Source: Erigeron canadensis
Taxonomy: Eukaryota > Streptophyta > Magnoliopsida > Asterales > Asteraceae
Direction: 5' to 3'
Assembly (NCBI RefSeq): GCF_010389155.1
Contig: NC_057766.1
Coordinates: 41,115,516 to 41,179,515 of the forward strand
DNA length: 64,000 bases
Made by a program: the position numbers and the translations under genes
Shown here: one piece after another, positions 58,040 through 64,000 of the stretch
How the letters are laid out: each line of letters opens with the position of its first letter
Position numbering within the stretch: the stretch's first letter is position 1
The notes under the pieces: model-generated
Database searches by the model: none
Seen by the model: the letters and a program-made list of their open reading frames with translations, nothing else
Told to the model about the DNA's origin: nothing

Positions 58040-61000
58040 TTAATGAGGATTTAACATACCCAGTTCACTGATGAGATGTTTAAAAGTTTTCTCATCAAGA
58101 GGTTTTGTAAAAACATCAGCTAACTGTTTATCAGTGGGGATGAAATGTATTTCAATATCTCCTTTCATAACATGATCACGAATGAAGTGATACCTGATAT
58201 CAATATGCTTTGTCTTTGAGTGCATCACTAGGTTGTGAGATATAGCAATTGCACTGGTGTTGTCACAAAATATTGGGGTTCTTGTGAATTTCATACCATA
58301 ATCAAGCAACTGGTTTTTGATCCAGAGAATCTGGGCACAGCAGCTAGCCGCAGAAATGTATTCTGCCTTAGCAGTAGACATTGAGACCGAAGTCTACTTT
58401 TTACTGGTCCAACTTACCAGTTTTCCCCCTAGGAAGTGACATCCACCAGTTGTGGATGTTCTATCAATCTTACAACCTGCATGATCTGAATCTGAATAAC
58501 CCATTAGATCTAACCCTGAGCCTTTGGGATACCAAAGACCAAGGCTAGGGCACCCTTTCAGGTACCTGAAAATGCGTTTAACAGCATGCAAGTGTGATTC
58601 TTTTGGATTTGCTTGAAATCTGGCACATAAACATGTTGCAAACATTATATCTGGTCGACTGGCAGTTAAATACATCAGTGAACCAACCATTCCACGATAT
58701 TCTTTTTGGTCCACTGGTTTGCCATTTGGGTCAGAGTCCAAATTTAATGGAGCTGAAATAGGTGTGGTTTTTGATGGGACAGAATCATATTTGTATTTTC
58801 TTAACAAATCTCTGACATATTTTTCTTGGTTAATAAAAATACCATCCATGGTTTGTTTGATTTGTAAACCAAGAAAAATGTTAATTCACCCATTAAACTC
58901 ATCTCATATTCTTGAGACATAATTTTCGAAAACCTTTTACACATTCCATCATCAGTTGACCCGAATATAATATCATCAACATAAATTTGTACCAACAAGA
59001 TATTACCTTTTTCTTTCAAGATGAACAAGGTATTATCTATTGCACCTCTTTGAAAACCATTTTTGAGAAGATGTTTAGTTAGAGTATCATACCAGGCTCT
59101 TGGGGCTTGTCGAAGACCATACAAAGCTTTGTTCAGTCTATATACCCAATGTGGATGCTTTTCATTTATGAAGCCTGGAGTCTGCGTAACATACACTTCT
59201 TCTTCCAATGTGCCATTCAGGAACGCACTTTTTACATCCATCTGGAAGACCTTGAATTGCAAGTGAGCAGCATAAGCCAAGAAAATTCTGATGGCTTCAA
59301 GTCTTGCAACTGGAGCAAAAGTTTCATCGAAATCAACACCTTCAGCTTGACAATAACCATTGGCAACCAATCTTGCTTTGTTTCTTATAACATTGCCATC
59401 TTCATCCATCTTGTTCCGGTAGACCCAACTCGTTCCAATGGGTTCTCTCTTTAACCCTGGAGGACAAGGAACAAGCTCCCAAACGTTGTTCCTTTCGAAC
59501 TGGTTGAGTTCTTCTTGCATAGCTTCAACCCAGCTTGGATCTGCCATAGCCTCGTCAATCTTCTTCGGTTTAATTAGTGATAAGAAGGTGACGTTCAAGC
59601 ATTGATCACTTGTGGCTCTTCTAGTCTGAACCCCACTATCTGGATTGCCAATAATCTGCACAATGGGATGAGCAGCAGTCCATTTAGTGTATTGACTAGG
59701 TTGGTATATTACAACATCAGTGCAAGACACCTGACGATCTCCAACAGATGCAGCAACTGGATGAGGATCAGTCCAAACTACTTCAACTTCATCATCAGTG
59801 TCAACTGAAGAGTTAACATGATTATCTTCAAACAAAGGTATATCTTGAAGAACTGGAGAAGCTTGAACTGGTTCTGATGTTGTTGTGGCATGTACATCAG
59901 ATCCAATTACCAGTTTTTCAGGTAGGTTAAAACTGATAGAAGGATAAAATGAGGTGTCACTGAAGTTCTTCTTTTCCTTAACTGGTTCCAAGACTTGATG
60001 TCTAGAAACATTTTCTGGTGTACTAACTGATTGATGAACCTGATCAGATACACCAAAATCAACTGGGACAACTGAAGATAAATCAAGGGTTGGTCTTTTG
60101 TTGATAGCTTCATTTGATTCATCGAATGTGACATGAATTGTCTCATGTACCTTTTGGAGTCTATAATTATAAACTCTATAGGCTTTTCTAATATCTGAAT
60201 ACCCCACAAAGACACCTTCGTCAGCTTTTGCATCAAACTTTCCCAACTGACTGGAATCGTTTAAAATGTAAACTGGACAACCAAATACATGGAAATATCC
60301 AATATTTGGTTTACGATTCCTGAGGACTTCATAGGCAGTCTTCCTGTGTCTCTTGACATAAACTGACCAGTTTTGGGTGTGACATGCAGTTGCCACAGCT
60401 TCAGCCCAAAAACAGGTGGGAAGACCGGATTCAGATAACATACTTCTAGCAGCTTCAATCAATGTGCGATTCTTCCTTTCAACCACACCATTTTGTTCTG
60501 GAGAACGAGCTGACGAAAAGTTTTGAGAAACGCCAGTGTCAGTGCAAAATGTCTCCAATTCTTTATTCATGAATTCTGTACCGTTATCACTTCGCAACTG
60601 ACACACTTTCTTGGTATACTTGAGTTCAATTCGCTTGATGAGAGAGATAATTTCACCAGGTGCATCACTCTTTGATCTGATAAATACTACCCAACAAAAT
60701 CTGGTGTATTCATCGACCACAACTAAGGTGTATCTCTTACCAGCTTTAGTTTGAACATTCACTGGACCAAAGAGATCCATGTGAAGCATGTGAAGAGGTT
60801 CAGTGATACTGAAGTTCTGCCTGGTCTTGAAACTGGCTCTTTTCTTTTTGCCCATCTCACACCTTGGACATGGCTTCTCCCTTTTAAAGGAGAACAAAGG
60901 TATCCCATCAACCAGTTGTTTTCTTGACAACTTGTTGATATTTTTGAAATTAAGATGGGATAGCCGTTTATGCCACAGCCAGTTGGTGTCCTCATCAGCC

Positions 61001-61395
61001 TTGACATAGAAACAATGCTCTTTTGGAGCAGGCTCCATGTCCATGATGTACACATTCCCTTTTCTAGGTGCTATCATGACTACCTTCCAATCCTTGTTAA
61101 AAACAGTGCCTTGAGCAATATCGAACAGTACCCTATATCCATCATCACAAAGTTGACTCACACTTATCAGGTTATATTTCAAACCATTGACAAATGCAAC
61201 TTTAGTGAACTGGATCTGCCCATTGTCAACAACACCATATCCTTCAGTTTTTCCACTTCCATCATTACCAAATGTCACTGCTGGTCCATCGCAGACAGTG
61301 AGCTCTTCCAGCAGGGGCTTACATCCGGTCATAGTCCGGCCAGCTACGCTGTCCAGATACCAAATATTCTTCTTTCGATCGCCCTGCACACCCAA
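58040..61395 (-). pseudogene. Copia B pol (protease, integrase, RT, RNase H)
   Basis: 61395-58801 holds the protease region ([14 protein letters not shown], where DSG is expected but DSV is found), a zinc-binding [12 protein letters not shown] segment, the integrase core ([43 protein letters not shown]) and RT up to [10 protein letters not shown] one-base loss near 58875 (TTTTTCTTGG) shifts the frame; 58849-58394 continues the RT. A TAG at 58394-58396 replaces a Gln codon (SKK-stop-TSVSMS). RNase H runs from there to TAA at 58040 (STAKAEYISAASCCAQ, HIDIRYHFIRDHV). Confidence 0.9.
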
Positions 61396-61407
61396 GTAAG
61401 TGATCAG

Positions 61408-63593
61408 TTATTTTTGTGAACCCATCTTTTCTTGATGGGTCAACTTCTTCTGAGAAGTCCCAGGTGCTTGACTGGGTGTTGAACTGGATGAAGAAACTGG
61501 AGGGTTCTCTCCAGTTTCTGGAGTAAATACAATTGGTTTTAGTGGAACATTGACCTCCTTTTTCTTTTCGATGTTTGCTCCTTTCTGAGCAGATTGCTTT
61601 ATCTTTTGTTTTTGAGGAGGAGTTTTGACATTTTGTTTTTCAACTGAAGAAGATGCTCCTCCTTCCAAATTTTTAATTCTGGCAGTACAACTTTGTACCT
61701 GCCTTGACAAATTTTGGAGTTGATTCTCCATTTTTAACAAAATGTTCTTTTCATCAGGCTGCTGGCCTATGGACTTTGGCTCAGCGGGGGTTTTTGTCTT
61801 TTGAGCTGAGGACTCATTTGACTTGTGAGGTAAAGGATTGTCACCAGATTCCTTTTTAACTGGAGCTTTAGCCTTCTTTGCTCCAGTTTTGACCTCAACA
61901 GGGTTGGTCTTAGTGGATTCAGATTTGACAGTGCCAGAGGAATCATAAGGTGTTTCAATTTTAACAGATTCTAGCAATTGGTGAATTGTGGGTAAAACAG
62001 CTGTCATCTGAAGATCACCAGATTTCCAGGCAATTTTTTGAGCATCAATAGTTTTAGAAAAAGCGTCATAATATTTACCAGATGCTTGTACCCAAGAATT
62101 GATAACCATATGTTCCTTTTCAAGATCAAATTTCAGTTTTTGGTTATCTCTTTCCAATGCCTCATTTTTCAAATCTGACTCTTTAAGAGCCAACTGGACA
62201 CTTTGCAAATCATTTATTTGACCTTTCATGTTGTTAAATTCAATCAAAATTGTTTCTAAGTATCTTTCACAGTCAATTCTCATGGTTTCAACAAATAACA
62301 AGTCATCATTCAATGATTCAGGAATATCCAGTTTCAATTCTGAATCAATTTCGACATCATAATCCCTTACCTTCTTTAAAATGATGTCAACCCATCTTCC
62401 TGACACAACATCATCTTTCACCACTGGTTGTTGACTTTCCAATGCCATGAAACACACATCTCTAATCTCTTCTTCATCATCAGATGAATTATCAGAGAGT
62501 TCCCACTTCCCCTCAGTTTGAGCCATCATGCACTTGTTCTTTTCTTTCTCGTTATCTTGTTCAAGTGACATGAGAGCAATCTGGGCCTTAAGTTTCTTGT
62601 ATTTGGCCTTATAATCATCAGTTTTAACAAAATTTGGGACAAAAGGACCAGTTTGGTTGTTCATCTGACTAGATCTGCATTCCTTCATGAAATGGCCTTT
62701 CTTACCACATTTGTAGCAGGTAAGATTAGCCTTATCCATAGAGATTGAACTGGAAGCATTATTGGACCCATTAAATCGATTAGATTTATGCTTAAACCTA
62801 TTAAAGGTTTTAGCAATCATGGCTACCAGATCATCATCGTCAGTTTCCTCACAACCATCACTGAGATTAGTGGTCAGGCCAAAGTTCAGAAAGTTGTTTA
62901 ACGTTTCCTTCATAGAAGGTGACTGGACATTCTCAGTAGACAGAATTTTTCAAGAAGAATATCCTTATCCTTCTCCACTCCCAAGCCTCTAAGTTGATTA
63001 ATTAGGCCAGTAAATCTGGTATAAGTACCAGTCAAACTTTCATTGGGAAGAGCAAAGAAGGATTCATACTTCTTGTTAAGAGCAACCTTTCTAGTGACAA
63101 TGGTGTCATTTCCTCCTTCAAACTGGAGAACTAATTCATCCCACATAGATTTTGCACTTGGAAAAAGCACAAGGGTAGGAATTAGTTCCTCAGGTATAGC
63201 AGAAAGAATCATGTTTTTTAGTTTGGTATCAAGATCAACCAATCTGCGATCCTCATCTGACCAATGTTCCTCAGATTTTTCCCTGGTGCCTCTTCTCCCA
63301 GTAGGGTCGAGAAGAGGGCTAACACCACTGGACATGGGTATATATGGTCCATCCTTAGGAATTTTCAACATATACCTCTCTATCCCACCAAAATGCAAGA
63401 GCATTCTAGCCTTCCATGTACCAAATGTCTCGCCATTCCCGTCGAATTTGGGAACAGGAGAGTTGGAATAATGTACATGAACGTGGTTAGCTCCAGGAGT
63501 TGGAGGAGGAGGAGGAGGGTTAGTATTTAAAGGAGTAGCAATACTAGGATTAGATTCATTTGGACCAGAACCATTCTCACCTTCAGCAGCCAT
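61408..63593 (-). pseudogene. Copia B gag (frameshifted)
   Basis: 63593-62910 gives the N-terminus (MAAEGENGSGPNESNPS..) and capsid (PKFDGNGETFGTWKARMLLHF, ..SAKSMWDELVLQFEGG). One A missing in the A-run near 62948 shifts the frame. 62913-61408 continues with the CCHC zinc knuckle CYKCGKKGHFMKEC (about 62689-62730), a long coiled-coil-like linker (KESDLKNEALERDNQKLK), and a Lys/Pro-rich tail. It ends in TAA at 61408-61410, in the same frame as pol, 12 bases before the pol ORF's first Met. Confidence 0.88.
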
Positions 63594-63637
63594 CGAAGCA
63601 GACCTAGGTTATAGAATTGAAACAATTCAACCTGCCT

Positions 63638-63649
63638 GCTCTGATACCA
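63638..63649 (-). other. Primer-binding site of Copia B
   Basis: TGGTATCAGAGC on the - strand, two bases after the LTR end. Confidence 0.85.
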
Positions 63650-63651
63650 CT

Positions 63652-64000
63652 TGTAAGTCCCAACTATTACTAGATGGGTGCTGAAGACACCTCTATGTCG
63701 ATGGTGAGTGAACTTTGCAACACGATCAATTAATCTGGATATGACCAGTTTAGATTGATCAAGTACCAGGTTAACTGGAGATAGTGTATTAAGGTGACTG
63801 AATATGTAAATTAATACAATGCACTAACAAGTAAGTAAACTGGTGAGACAATGTATAATTTTCAAGTGTATTTTATTTATTGATTGTTTAAATAAAATAC
63901 AAGGTTGTTGCGGAACCAAGATAATACATGAATGTAAATATCCTAACAACCCATGAATTACAATTGATCTAAACTTGGAAATTCTCCTAAACAATCGAAA
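63652..64000 (-). repeat. Copia B 5' LTR (partial, window edge)
   Basis: Collinear with 52390-52738 with about three differences (near 63692, 63733 and 63912). The remaining 617 bp lie beyond the window. Confidence 0.9.

Larger units (their letters stand above)
52390..64000 (-). mobile_element. SIRE-like Ty1/Copia retrotransposon B with envelope-like ORF (right LTR runs off window)
   Basis: On the - strand: 5' LTR from 63652 outward, primer site 63638-63649, gag (63593-61408), pol (61395-58040), an extra long ORF between pol and the 3' LTR (57330-53630), purine tract, and 3' LTR (52390-53355). LTRs of about 966 bp, size of about 12 kb and the extra ORF identify the SIRE/Maximus group. LTRs differ at about three of 349 comparable bases, so insertion is recent. 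Yet gag, pol and the extra ORF each have one or two frameshifts or stops, so this copy is not self-sufficient. Confidence 0.92.

Overview
The window looks like plant nuclear DNA: AT-rich, with intron-containing receptor-kinase genes and nested LTR retrotransposons, a Helitron, Mutator-like elements and a hAT element. The protein families point to a eudicot. Asteraceae is my best guess, because of the SIRE-type Copia element and a CCHC plus ARID retroelement that I recall, unverified, from composite genomes. No rRNA, tRNA, CRISPR or prokaryotic signal is visible.

Host genes. A cluster of four leucine-rich-repeat receptor kinases of the FLS2/EFR/Xa21-like subfamily (LRR-XII) fills 4-33 kb. Two on the + strand form one close pair: a pseudogene at 4109-7194 and an intact copy at 19753-22817. 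Two intact copies on the - strand form the second pair, at 24361-27474 and 30267-33314. All share one small phase-1 intron late in the kinase domain and a non-RD catalytic loop (HCD or HGD), the type known from pattern-recognition receptors. The intact pair members at 22.8 and 24.4 kb are convergent. The only other recognisable host gene is an RNA-binding protein with two RRMs (UBP1-associated protein 2-like). It is a 5'-truncated pseudogene at 42846-50666, split by a 6.9-kb Copia element.

Mobile layer, left to right. A Helitron (about 1080-3613) carries a long-TIR Mutator-like element (1239-2900). A decayed Copia (7238-13107) with duplicated ends, a triplicated integrase segment and a solo LTR inside its 3' LTR follows the first kinase. 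A 781-bp tandem duplication (14554-16560) holds a MITE-like insert. A second long-TIR Mutator-like element (35103-36069) precedes a roughly 784-bp tandem array (36381-41272), itself hit by a 1.5-kb solo LTR (38447-39994). A short-LTR Copia (43289-50214) sits in the RRM gene. Inside it is a non-autonomous LTR element (43933-46249) that encodes a zinc knuckle, a protease-like region without its catalytic motif, and an ARID DNA-binding domain. A hAT element (51198-52373) and a large SIRE-like Copia with an envelope-like ORF (52390 to beyond the right edge) close the window.

The most unusual object is the ARID-carrying LTR element. Next are the end-duplicated Copia, the two Mutator-like elements sharing an inner module, and the solo LTR with a palindromic GC-rich repeat. 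Many retroelement stops are best explained as CGA to TGA or CAG to TAG transitions, as expected from decay of methylated cytosines. All functional statements rest on reading the sequence and recalling families; no search was run.
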